Below, one piece after another: positions 7,407 to 15,427 of a stretch of DNA of 64,000 nt. How positions within the stretch are numbered: the first letter of the stretch is position 1; every line of letters begins with the position of its first letter. Location: the NCBI RefSeq assembly GCF_002803155.1, contig NZ_NNBP01000009.1, forward strand, positions 359,882 through 423,881. Reading direction: 5' to 3'. The position numbers were made by a program, and so were the translations under genes. The DNA comes from Streptomyces sp. CB02959. Lineage in GTDB: Bacteria; Actinomycetota; Actinomycetes; Streptomycetales; Streptomycetaceae. The notes below the pieces were generated by a model. That model had not been told where the DNA came from. It searched no databases and was given only the letters and a program-made list of their open reading frames with translations.

Positions 7407-9347
7407 ATGGCTCGCCACATGACCCCGGACACCACCACCTCCGCCGCTCCGTATCTGCGCCGCCTGCTCGATCTCCTCGGTGCGGACGCCCCCGCCGAGG
7501 AGATCGGCGCGGTCGCCGCCCAAGCGCGTGTCGAGGGGGTCGGCGAGCCGGACCTGGCGGAGGTGGAGAGCGCCACCCGCACCGCCCTGCGGATGGGGAG
7601 CGTGCTGCGCCAGCACCGCCGGCGCGAGGCGGAGCTCGCCGCGCTGTTCGACACGGCCGGCGACCTGGCCGGGTTGCGCGACCTCGGGGCCGTCCTCCAG
7701 TCGATCGTCCGCCGCGCCAGGACGCTGCTCGGCACCGACACCGCGTATCTCACGCTCCCCGACGCGGCGGCCGACGACACCTACATGCGGGTGACCGACG
7801 GTTCGGTGTCCGCGCTCTTCCAGGGGCTGCGACTGGGGCTGGGCGACGGCCTCGGCGGCCTCGTCGCGCAGAACGCCAAACCGTACGTCACACCCGACTA
7901 CCGCACCGACAAGCGCTTCCGTCACACCCGCACCATCGATGCCGGGGTCCTGGACGAGGGCCTGGTGGCGATCCTCGGGGTACCGCTGCTCCTGGGGTCC
8001 GGCAGCGGCGGCGGTGGCGAGGTCATCGGGGTGCTCTTCGCCGCCGACCGCACCCCACGGACCTTCTCCCCGGACGAGGTCGCCCTGCTGTGCTCGCTGG
8101 CCGCGCACGCCGCCATCGCCATCGACACCGCCGAGGCGCTCACCCACACCCGGGCCGCCCTCGCCGAACTGGCGGCCGCCAACAAGGTCATCCAGGAGCA
8201 CGCCGCCGCCGTGCAGCGCGCCGAGGAGGCGCACGACCGGCTGACCGATCTGGTGCTGCGCGGCGGCGACGTGCCGGAGGTGGCCGCCGCGGTCGCCGGG
8301 CTCCTGGACGGAGCCATCACGATCCACGACCCCGAGGGGCGCGCCCTCGCCGCCGTGGGCCCGGGCGGCGCCGCGTTCACCGGCGGCGGCACCGTGGCCG
8401 AGGTGGTGGCGGACGCCCGGGCCGCCGGCCGGACGGTGTTCCACGACGGTCGCTGGACGTGTGCCGTGCTGGCCGGGCAGGAGTTGTTGGGGAGCCTGGT
8501 CCTGTACGGCCGGCCCGACCTCGACGACGCCGACCGGCGGCTCTTCGAGCGGGCCGGTGTCGTCACCGCTCTGCTCCTCCTGCAACGGCGGTCCGTCGCC
8601 GAGGCGGAGAACCGGATCCGGGGCGAACTGATCACCGATCTCCTCAACGCGCCGGACCGCGATCCCATCGGCCTCGCGGAGCGCGGCCGCCGACTCGGCT
8701 TCGACCTCGACAGCCCCCATCTGCTGCTGGTCGCGGGGGCGGACGCCGCGTCCCGCCAGCGGCTGGCCGCGGCCGCGATGCGCTACCGCTCCGCCGGCGA
8801 CAGCATCAGCGCCGAACACGCCGGAGCCGTGGTCGTCCTGCTCACGGACGACGGCACCGCGCCGGGCGAGGCCGCCAGGGCCGCCGCCGCGCACCTCACC
8901 CGACTCACCGGTGCGCCGGTGACGGTGGCCGCGGCCGGTCCCGCCGCCGGCCCCCAGGCACTGGCCGCCGCCCACGCCGAGGCGGCCCGCTGTCTGCGGG
9001 CGTTGCGCGTGCTGGGGCGGGTGGGCGGTGCCTGCGCCGCCGACCTGGGGTTCCTGGGGGTGCTGCTCGGTGACGAGAAGGACGCGGAAGGGTTCATCAC
9101 CAGCGTCCTGGGGCCGCTCCTGCGGTACGACGACCGGCGCGGCACCGCACTCGTGCGCACCCTGGAGGCGTACTTCGGCTGCGGCGGGAGTCTGACCCGC
9201 GCCAAGGACGAACTCCACGTCCACGTCAACACCGTCGTGCAGCGGCTGGACCGCATCCAGACCCTGCTGGGCCGCGACTGGAACAGCCCCGAGCGTGCGC
9301 TGGAACTGCAGATCGCGCTCAGGCTCCACCGGCTGGCCGGGAGCTGA
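7407..9347 (+). CDS. PucR/CdaR-type transcriptional regulator with GAF domain
   Basis: This 646-residue cytoplasmic regulator has a GAF-like ligand-binding region at about residues 85-255 (TLLGTDTAYLTLPD to AAIAIDTAEAL), then a short coiled segment. A central GGDEF-related PucR domain follows. A C-terminal PucR HTH (HTH_30) ends the protein: LVRTLEAYFGCGGSLTRAKD, then LHVHVNTVVQRLDRIQTLLG. PucR-like proteins usually activate catabolic genes in response to a pathway metabolite. The closest candidates are the MHS transporter upstream and the permease/amidohydrolase pair downstream. The ATG at 7407 is preferred, with a CTCC-rich leader and no strong ribosome site. Confidence 0.85.
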   Translation: MARHMTPDTTTSAAPYLRRLLDLLGADAPAEEIGAVAAQARVEGVGEPDLAEVESATRTALRMGSVLRQHRRREAELAALFDTAGDLAGLRDLGAVLQSIVRRARTLLGTDTAYLTLPDAAADDTYMRVTDGSVSALFQGLRLGLGDGLGGLVAQNAKPYVTPDYRTDKRFRHTRTIDAGVLDEGLVAILGVPLLLGSGSGGGGEVIGVLFAADRTPRTFSPDEVALLCSLAAHAAIAIDTAEALTHTRAALAELAAANKVIQEHAAAVQRAEEAHDRLTDLVLRGGDVPEVAAAVAGLLDGAITIHDPEGRALAAVGPGGAAFTGGGTVAEVVADARAAGRTVFHDGRWTCAVLAGQELLGSLVLYGRPDLDDADRRLFERAGVVTALLLLQRRSVAEAENRIRGELITDLLNAPDRDPIGLAERGRRLGFDLDSPHLLLVAGADAASRQRLAAAAMRYRSAGDSISAEHAGAVVVLLTDDGTAPGEAARAAAAHLTRLTGAPVTVAAAGPAAGPQALAAAHAEAARCLRALRVLGRVGGACAADLGFLGVLLGDEKDAEGFITSVLGPLLRYDDRRGTALVRTLEAYFGCGGSLTRAKDELHVHVNTVVQRLDRIQTLLGRDWNSPERALELQIALRLHRLAGS

Positions 9348-9359
9348 CGGACCGTCGGT

Positions 9360-9398
9360 CCGGGGCGGCGAGCGGCACCTCGGTCGGCTTCGCCCCGG
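9360..9398. terminator. Probable bidirectional terminator between convergent genes
   Basis: An 8-bp stem, CCGGGGCG / CGCCCCGG, with a 23-base loop lies in the 64-bp gap between the convergent PucR and TetR genes. A second, smaller CGGAC/GTCCG hairpin sits at 9348-9362. It has no U-tract, as is usual in Streptomyces. Confidence 0.45.
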
Positions 9399-9411
9399 GG
9401 CGGGTGCCGGA

Positions 9412-10134
9412 TCAGGGCCCGTGGGGCGGTTCGTTCGGCCGCGGCAGGCGGGCCGCCGCGGCCTCCAGCAGCATCTCCAGTGCGTACGGGTAGCCGCTGC
9501 GGCGCATATCGGCGGCCAACAGGGGGGCGGTGGCCGCGATGTTGGGGTGGGTGTCGGCCGTCAGGCGACCGTAGCTGGCCTGCCAGACGACGTGATCGGC
9601 GGTCCGTGCGGCGGCGGGCAGGGCCAGGGCGGCCGCGTCCAGGGCCGCGAACCCCAGGCTCTGGTCGACGAAGGCGTGGTAGATCCGGACCGCTTCCGGG
9701 TCCGGGAAACCGGCCCCGCGGAGCACGCCGAGAATCGCCTCGACGGCACGGGCCTCGTGGGTGCGCCCGGTGGTCCGGTGGGCGGCCAGCAGTGCCGCCT
9801 GGGGGTGTGCCTGGTATGCGCGGTGGATCCGCAGGCCGATCTCGCGCAGGTCGGCGCGCCAGTCACCGGTGGGTCGCCAGCCGTGCTGGGCGCGTCCGAT
9901 GAGTTCGTCGGCGACGGCGAGGAGCAGGTCGTCGGTGTTGCGGAAGTACCGGTAGACCGCGCTGGGGTCGGCGCCGAGCGCGGCGCCCAGCCTCCGTACC
10001 GTCAGCGCCTCGGCGCCGTGCTGGCCGACCAGGCGCAGCGCGGTCTCGACGATCAACTGCCGGGAGAGCACGACGCCTTGTTTGGTCGGTCTTCTGCGCC
10101 GCCGCTGCGGCTCGGGAACCACTCGTTCGGCCAT
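9412..10134 (-). CDS. TetR-family repressor
   Basis: This 240-residue protein has a basic N-terminal leader and then a TetR helix-turn-helix at about residues 25-70 (IVETALRLVGQHGAEALTVRRLGAALG, DPSAVYRYF). The remaining 170 residues form the helical ligand-binding region. It is divergent from the amino-acid permease gene across about 110 bp, so the simplest reading is that it represses that permease/amidohydrolase operon and itself. I did not find a clear palindrome in the gap. The ATG at 10134 is the natural start. Confidence 0.85.
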   Translation of the reverse strand: MAERVVPEPQRRRRRPTKQGVVLSRQLIVETALRLVGQHGAEALTVRRLGAALGADPSAVYRYFRNTDDLLLAVADELIGRAQHGWRPTGDWRADLREIGLRIHRAYQAHPQAALLAAHRTTGRTHEARAVEAILGVLRGAGFPDPEAVRIYHAFVDQSLGFAALDAAALALPAAARTADHVVWQASYGRLTADTHPNIAATAPLLAADMRRSGYPYALEMLLEAAAARLPRPNEPPHGP

Positions 10135-10242
10135 GGCCTCGCACCTTACGACAACGTCATTGACCTGAGAAGTCCGTGGGCGCTTTCATTTCCAGCCAAC
10201 CGGCCATCCGGTCGGATTCCTTACGAGTACGGCGGTGATCCA

Positions 10243-11751
10243 TTGGCAGCCAGGGTCAAGGACACGAGCACACGTCCAGGTACGGCCGACGGGCGCCACC
10301 CGACCGGCATGCCCAGGTCGGTCGGGGTCGGCGGCGCGGTGGTGATCGCCGCGTCGAGCACCGCGGCCACCTCCAGCATCGGCATCGGACTCGGGCTGAC
10401 AGCCGGGGTCGTCGGCCTGCACCTTCCGGCGATCATGCTGGTGGCGTTCCTGCCGGTGCTCGCCATAGCCGGCGCCTACGGGCGCCTCAACCGCGTCGAA
10501 CCCGACGCCGGCAGCAGCTACCGGTGGGTGGGTCGCATCCTCAACCCCTGGCTGGGCTTCCTGACCGGCTGGGTCAACGTCGTCGGCACCGTCGTCTTCA
10601 TGGCCTACACCACCGCCGTGACCGGCTCGGCCGTCCTCCAGTTGCTCGGCGAGGCCACCGTCCACCGCGTCGGCCGACTGGCCCTCGATCCGGACTCCAC
10701 CCTCCAGTCGACCCTCGTCGGCCTGGTCGTGCTGATCGCCGCCGCCCTGGTCGCGATCCGCGGGCTCGACCTGGCGGCCCGGCTCCAGAAGTACCTGCTG
10801 GTCTTCGAGTACGCCGTGCTGCTCGGCTTCTGCGGCTACGGCCTGTTCGCCGGCGACCAGCCGTGGTCGCTGGAGTGGTTCAACCCGTTCGGCATCCCCT
10901 CGATGTCGGCCCTCGCCCAGGGCATGGTGCTGGCGGTGTTCTGCTACTGGGGCTTCGAATCGGTCTTCAGCGTCGGCGAGGAGGTCCGCGACGCACGCGA
11001 CGCCTCCCGTGGCGGCTTCATCTCCCTCACCCTGATGATGCTGCTGTTCGTCTTCGCCGGAACGGCCTTCCAGCGGGTGCTCCCGTTGGGCGAACTGGCC
11101 GACAACGGTGCGCACGGACTGACGTACTTCGGCAGCAAACTCGCCCACCAGCCGCTCGCCGCCCTGCCGTTGATCGCGCTGACCTTCTCGGCGGCGGCGT
11201 CCCTCCAGGCCTCGGTCATCCCCACCGCACGCGGGATGTACGCGATGGGCCGGGACGGCACGCTCGGGCGGGTGTGGACCCGGCTCCATCCCCGCCACCG
11301 GACCCCCGCCGCGGGCACCCTGCTCATCACGGGGGTCGCCATCCTGCTGGCCCTGCTGTCGCTGGTCATCCCCACCGTCGGCGCGCTGATCTCCGCCGCG
11401 GTCAACGCCATCGGCATCGTCGTCGCGCTGTACTACGCCCTCACCGCGATCGCGGCCGCGGTGCACTTCCGCCCGCTGCTGCGCACCTCTCCCGGCGAGG
11501 CGCTGCGGGTGGTCGTCGCGCCGCTGCTCGGCGCGCTCGTCCTGCTCGCCGTCGGCGGCTACCTGGCCTGGGACTTCTTCCGGTCGACGGACCACTTCGC
11601 GCTCGCCGCCGACAACGGCTGGTTCGAGCTGGCGGTGGTCGCGTTGATGCTCGTCTCCGGGCTGCTGGCCGCCGCGTGGGCCCGCTGGCGCCGACGGGCA
11701 CCATACTTCCTGCCGCGCTCCGAGGAAGACGCGGCGACGCCGGGCGCCTGA
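10243..11751 (+). CDS. APC-superfamily amino-acid/amine permease
   Basis: This integral membrane transporter of about 502 residues has 12-14 hydrophobic helices. The first helix region carries SSIGIGLGLTAG and is followed by NRVEPDAGSSYRWVGRILNPWLGF, the conserved APC motif around the loop between helices 2 and 3. A helix with CYWGFESVFSVGEEVRDARD is also typical. It should import an amino acid or amine. TTG 10243 is chosen because it follows GGCGGTGAT. ATG 10309 is an alternative that removes a 22-residue polar leader. A TTGACC at 10160-10165 could be a -35 element. The amidohydrolase begins 62 bp later, suggesting uptake followed by hydrolysis. Confidence 0.85.
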   Translation: MAARVKDTSTRPGTADGRHPTGMPRSVGVGGAVVIAASSTAATSSIGIGLGLTAGVVGLHLPAIMLVAFLPVLAIAGAYGRLNRVEPDAGSSYRWVGRILNPWLGFLTGWVNVVGTVVFMAYTTAVTGSAVLQLLGEATVHRVGRLALDPDSTLQSTLVGLVVLIAAALVAIRGLDLAARLQKYLLVFEYAVLLGFCGYGLFAGDQPWSLEWFNPFGIPSMSALAQGMVLAVFCYWGFESVFSVGEEVRDARDASRGGFISLTLMMLLFVFAGTAFQRVLPLGELADNGAHGLTYFGSKLAHQPLAALPLIALTFSAAASLQASVIPTARGMYAMGRDGTLGRVWTRLHPRHRTPAAGTLLITGVAILLALLSLVIPTVGALISAAVNAIGIVVALYYALTAIAAAVHFRPLLRTSPGEALRVVVAPLLGALVLLAVGGYLAWDFFRSTDHFALAADNGWFELAVVALMLVSGLLAAAWARWRRRAPYFLPRSEEDAATPGA

Positions 11752-11813
11752 CCGACCGCCACGCCCTCTGCCCCGCGGATCGTCCGCGGACCCCCACCTG
11801 ACGGGAGACCCCC

Positions 11814-13451
11814 ATGGCCAAGGCCGACCTTGTCTTCACCAACGGTCCCATTCACACCTCGGACCCCGCCCGCACCCGGGCGAGCAGCCTCGCCGTGACG
11901 GGCGAGCGGATCACCGCCGTCGGCCACGACGACGTCCGGGAGCTGATCGGGCCCGGCACCGAAGTGGTCGACCTGACCGGCAAGTTGCTGCTGCCCGGCT
12001 TCCAGGACGCGCACATCCACGCCGTCTTCGGCGGTCTGGAGCTCGCCGAGTGCGACCTCACCGGAACCGTCGGCGTCGACGAGTACCTCTCGCGCGTCCG
12101 CGAGTTCGCCGACGCGCACCCCGAACGTGCCTGGATCACCGGTGGCGGCTGGTCTCTGGAGAGCTTCGCCGGCGGACTGCCCACCCGCCAGCTGCTCGAC
12201 TCCGTGGTGCCGGACCGCCCGGTCTACCTCCCCAACCGCGACCATCACGGCGCCTGGGTCAACACCCGCGCCCTCGAACTGGCCGGTCTCACCAAGGACT
12301 CCCCCGACCCGGCCGACGGGCGGATCGAGCGCGAGCCCGACGGCACGCCGAGCGGCGTCCTCCAAGAGGGCGCCACCGGCCTGGTCACCCGGCTGGTGCC
12401 GCAGCGCACCGCCGCCGACCGCCTGGCCGCCCTGCTGCACGCCCAGGCACTGCTGCACTCCCTCGGCGTCACCGGCTGGCAGGACGCCCTGCTCGGCTCC
12501 TTCCACGGCCAGGCCGACCCCTCGGACGCCTATGTGACCGCCGCCCGCACCGGAAGCCTGACCGCCCGGGTCACCGGCGCGCTCTGGTGGGATCGGGAGC
12601 GCGACGCCCAGCAGATCCCCGAACTCGCCGCCCGTCGCGCCGAGTTGGGCCACGGCAGGTTCCGGGCCGGGTCGGTCAAGATCATGCAGGACGGCATCGC
12701 GGAGAACTTCACCGCCGCCATGACCAGCCCCTATCTGGACGCCTGCGGTTGCGCGACCGCCAACGCCGGTCTGAGCTTCGTCGATCCGGCGGCGCTGCGC
12801 GACTACGTCACCGCACTCGACGCGCTGGACTTCCAGGTGCACTTCCACGCCCTCGGCGACCGCGCGGTCCGCGAGGCCCTGGACGCCATCGAGGCGGCCC
12901 GCGCCGCCAACGGCCGCCGCACCGCCCGGCACCACCTCGCCCACCTCCAGGTCGTGCACCCCGACGACCTGCCGCGCTTCGCCCGGCTCGGCGCCATCGC
13001 CAACATCCAGCCGCTCTGGGCCGCCCACGAACCCCAGATGGACGAGCTGACCATCCCCTTCCTCGGCCCCGAACGAGCCGGCTGGCAGTACCCGTTCGGC
13101 TCCCTGCTGCGGGCCGGTGCCACCCTCGCGGCCGGCAGCGACTGGCCCGTCAGCAGCCCCGATCCGCTCGCCGGCCTGCACGTCGCCGTCAACCGGAGGG
13201 AACCGGACGCCACCGACGACCGGATCTTCCTCCCCGAACAGCGCCTCGACCTCACCACCGCCGTCGCCGCCTACACGGCCGGCTCGGCGCACGTCAACGG
13301 CCACGACGACGCCGGTACGCTCCAGGCCGGCCACCTCGCCGACCTGGTGGTCCTGGACCGTGACATCTTCACCGCCCCGGCGGAGGAGATCGCCTGCGCC
13401 AAGGTCCTCCAGACCTACGTCGGCGGCGAACGCGTCCACACGGCCGACTGA
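11814..13451 (+). CDS. YtcJ-like metal-dependent amidohydrolase (amidohydrolase_3)
   Basis: This cytoplasmic enzyme of 545 residues has the amidohydrolase layout: an N-terminal beta-sandwich (LVFTNGPIHTSD, AVTGERITAVG), then the metal-binding LPGFQDAHIHAVFGG with H67-x-H69. Further along are NRDHHGAWVN, HFHALGDRAVREALDAI, RHHLAHLQVVHP and AAGSDWPVSSPDPLAGL, which supplies the terminal catalytic Asp. YtcJ-family enzymes hydrolyse N-acyl or amide bonds; the substrate is not evident. The ribosome site GACGGGAGAC sits close before the ATG. It lies just after the APC permease and is likely in the same transcript. Confidence 0.9.
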   Translation: MAKADLVFTNGPIHTSDPARTRASSLAVTGERITAVGHDDVRELIGPGTEVVDLTGKLLLPGFQDAHIHAVFGGLELAECDLTGTVGVDEYLSRVREFADAHPERAWITGGGWSLESFAGGLPTRQLLDSVVPDRPVYLPNRDHHGAWVNTRALELAGLTKDSPDPADGRIEREPDGTPSGVLQEGATGLVTRLVPQRTAADRLAALLHAQALLHSLGVTGWQDALLGSFHGQADPSDAYVTAARTGSLTARVTGALWWDRERDAQQIPELAARRAELGHGRFRAGSVKIMQDGIAENFTAAMTSPYLDACGCATANAGLSFVDPAALRDYVTALDALDFQVHFHALGDRAVREALDAIEAARAANGRRTARHHLAHLQVVHPDDLPRFARLGAIANIQPLWAAHEPQMDELTIPFLGPERAGWQYPFGSLLRAGATLAAGSDWPVSSPDPLAGLHVAVNRREPDATDDRIFLPEQRLDLTTAVAAYTAGSAHVNGHDDAGTLQAGHLADLVVLDRDIFTAPAEEIACAKVLQTYVGGERVHTAD

Positions 13452-13920
13452 CCGATCCCACGGCGCACGAACCGGGCCGGGGCGACGTCCCGCGCGACCC
13501 GCGGGGTCGGCGCGCGCCACCGCCCGAGCCCCCCGTCGGGCATTGCGCGGCGGCCGTGGCCGGTCTGCGCCACTGGCCGGGGGACACACACCACCGGTTT
13601 TCGACCACGGCGCTCCAACCTGCTCCCCGGAAGCCCCAACGCTCCCACCCGACCCCCGCTGAACAGGCCCTGAGCAGCACATTCGGTCGAGTGCGGGCAG
13701 GGCGTGCCGCCCGGTCCTCCGCGGGTAGCCATAGGGGCAGGGTGCCCGCGCGCCTCCCAGGACCCCGTCGTAGCGGACTCGGACTCCGCCCCGCCCGCCC
13801 CACCGCACCGACGCGGTGCCCGCATTCGGCACCCGCCGCCTCCTGCCACGCCGCGCCCCCTCCGCACCTCCCCTCGCCCGTACCCGCGTCCGCGGCACCC
13901 GTCCCGAAAGAGAGCCGGCC
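13452..13920. other. 469-bp gap upstream of the P450
   Basis: I find no convincing gene here. A long minus-strand open frame exists but has the Arg/Gly-rich composition of a shadow. At 13491-13517 an interrupted GC-rich inverted repeat (CGCGCGACCC ... GGGTCGGCGCGCG) could end the amidohydrolase transcript. The P450 promoter presumably lies further right, but I could not pick it out. Confidence 0.5.
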
Positions 13921-15156
13921 ATGCCTCAGCAGTCACCCCACGTCCTCGACCCGTCCGGCCAGGACCGCCAGGCCGAGGACGTCTCCTTACGGGCCGGCGG
14001 CCCCCTGGTCCGGGTCGATGTGCTCGGCGAGGAGGCGTGGGCCGTCACCGACCCCGAGTTGCTGAAGCGGCTGCTCCTGGATCCGCGGGTGTCCAAGAAC
14101 GCCCACCGGCACTGGGACCGCTTCCCCGACCGGACCACCGACTGGCCCCTGCACCTGTGGGTGGCGGTCGAGAACATGTTCACCGCGTACGGCTCCGAGC
14201 ACCGGCGCCTGCGGCGGCTGATCGCCCCCGCGTTCGCGCCGCGGACCATCGCCGCGCTGGAACCCGACATCGCGCGCTTCACCGGCCGGCTGCTGGACGA
14301 CCTCGACACCGCGGAGGTGGGGGACGTGATCGACCTGCGCGAGCGGTTCGCCGCTCCGCTGCCGGTCCGGGTCATCAGTCATCTGATGGGACTGCCCGGC
14401 CACCTGCTGCCCGACTTCCGGCGGGCCGTGCACGGCGTCTTCGCCACCAACGTCACCGCCGAGGCGGCCGCCGCCAACACACAGCGCCTCTACGCCGCGC
14501 TGGACGAGTTGCTCGCCGTCAAGCGCGACCGGCCCGGCGACGACCTCACGACCCGCCTCATCGAGGCCCGTGACCCCGAGGGCCAGGAGCCCGGCCTCAC
14601 CCTCCAGGAGGTGCGGGACACCCTGCTGCTGGTGGTCAGCGCCGGGTACGAGACCACCGTCAACCTCATCGACCAGGCACTGGTCGCCCTGCTCAGCCAT
14701 CCCGCACACCTCGCCGCGGCCCGGTCCGGCGCGCTGTCCTGGGGCGATGTCGTCGAGGAGACGCTGCGCTGGCAGGCGCCCGTACCCCTCCTCCCGATGC
14801 GGTTCGCCACCATCGACATCCCCCTGTCGGACGGGACAGTCATCCGCAAGGGGCAGGCGATCCTCGCCGCCTACTCCGCCGCCAACCGGCATCCCGCGCT
14901 GCACGGGCCGAGCGCGGACCGGTTCGACCCGACGCGCCCCGACAAGACCCATCTCTCCTTCGGCCACGGCGTCCACACCTGCCTCGGCGCCACGCTGGCC
15001 CGGCTCGAAGCCACCACCGCCCTGCGGATGCTCACCGCCCGCTTCCCCCGCCTGACCCTCGCGGTGCCCGTCGGCCGTCTCGTCCCCCTCCCGTCCTTCC
15101 TCACCAACGGCCACCAGACCCTCCCCGTCCTCGTCCGTCCCGGTCCGGCGGTGTGA
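13921..15156 (+). CDS. Cytochrome P450, with a TTA (bldA-type) codon
   Basis: This bacterial class I P450 has 411 residues. The I-helix motif is SAGYETT (the usual AGHETT with Tyr for His), the K-helix has EETLRW, and the heme loop is FGHGVHTCLG with Cys354 as the iron ligand. The ATG at 13921 follows GAAAGAGAG. Codon 23 (13987-13989) is TTA, the rarest codon in Streptomyces, so full translation should need the bldA tRNA and be confined to late growth. No ferredoxin adjoins it; the ferredoxin/reductase pair at 28,307 could serve it. The substrate is unknown, and no biosynthetic core enzyme lies directly beside it. Confidence 0.9.
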   Translation: MPQQSPHVLDPSGQDRQAEDVSLRAGGPLVRVDVLGEEAWAVTDPELLKRLLLDPRVSKNAHRHWDRFPDRTTDWPLHLWVAVENMFTAYGSEHRRLRRLIAPAFAPRTIAALEPDIARFTGRLLDDLDTAEVGDVIDLRERFAAPLPVRVISHLMGLPGHLLPDFRRAVHGVFATNVTAEAAAANTQRLYAALDELLAVKRDRPGDDLTTRLIEARDPEGQEPGLTLQEVRDTLLLVVSAGYETTVNLIDQALVALLSHPAHLAAARSGALSWGDVVEETLRWQAPVPLLPMRFATIDIPLSDGTVIRKGQAILAAYSAANRHPALHGPSADRFDPTRPDKTHLSFGHGVHTCLGATLARLEATTALRMLTARFPRLTLAVPVGRLVPLPSFLTNGHQTLPVLVRPGPAV

Positions 15157-15306
15157 CCCCGGACCCCGGAACCGCCGGGTCGGACGGTGCCGTGCGCGCC
15201 TCCGCCGTGCTCGGCCGACGGGCGGTCCACGCCCCGGAACGCGCGGGTGCGTGGTCCAGCGCGGCGGGCGGGCGCTGGGCAGGACCATGGCGCATCCCGA
15301 GTCCTA

Positions 15307-15364
15307 TTGGTCTAGTCCTATCTTGGTCCAGTCCATTGACATGCCCCTGACGCCAGGGTTATCC
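15307..15364 (+). promoter_or_regulatory. Chitinase promoter with two DasR-like (dre) direct repeats
   Basis: Two copies of a 12-bp element, TGGTCTAGTCCT (15308-15319) and TGGTCCAGTCCA (15324-15335), lie 16 bp apart and just before a TTGACA -35 (15336-15341). TTATCC follows 17 bp later as a possible -10. Paired TGGTCYAGACC-type repeats overlapping the -35 are the classical Streptomyces chitinase arrangement bound by the GlcNAc-responsive regulator DasR. Confidence 0.8.
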
Positions 15365-15427
15365 CAGAGGCAATACCGCTGCGTACAAGGGGAATTGGCG
15401 GTCGACCTCTCCACACCCGGGACAGTC

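Noticed and set aside
6831..9329. 832-codon minus-strand open frame
   Set aside because: It is antisense to the MHS transporter and PucR genes, whose motifs are clear. Gly/Arg/Val-rich composition is typical of GC-rich shadows.
11559..13922. 787-codon minus-strand open frame
   Set aside because: It lies antisense to the amidohydrolase and shows no recognisable motif.
13415..13936. Possible minus-strand gene before the P450
   Set aside because: It is rich in Arg, Gly and Trp with no domain pattern and has no ribosome site. It is treated as non-coding.
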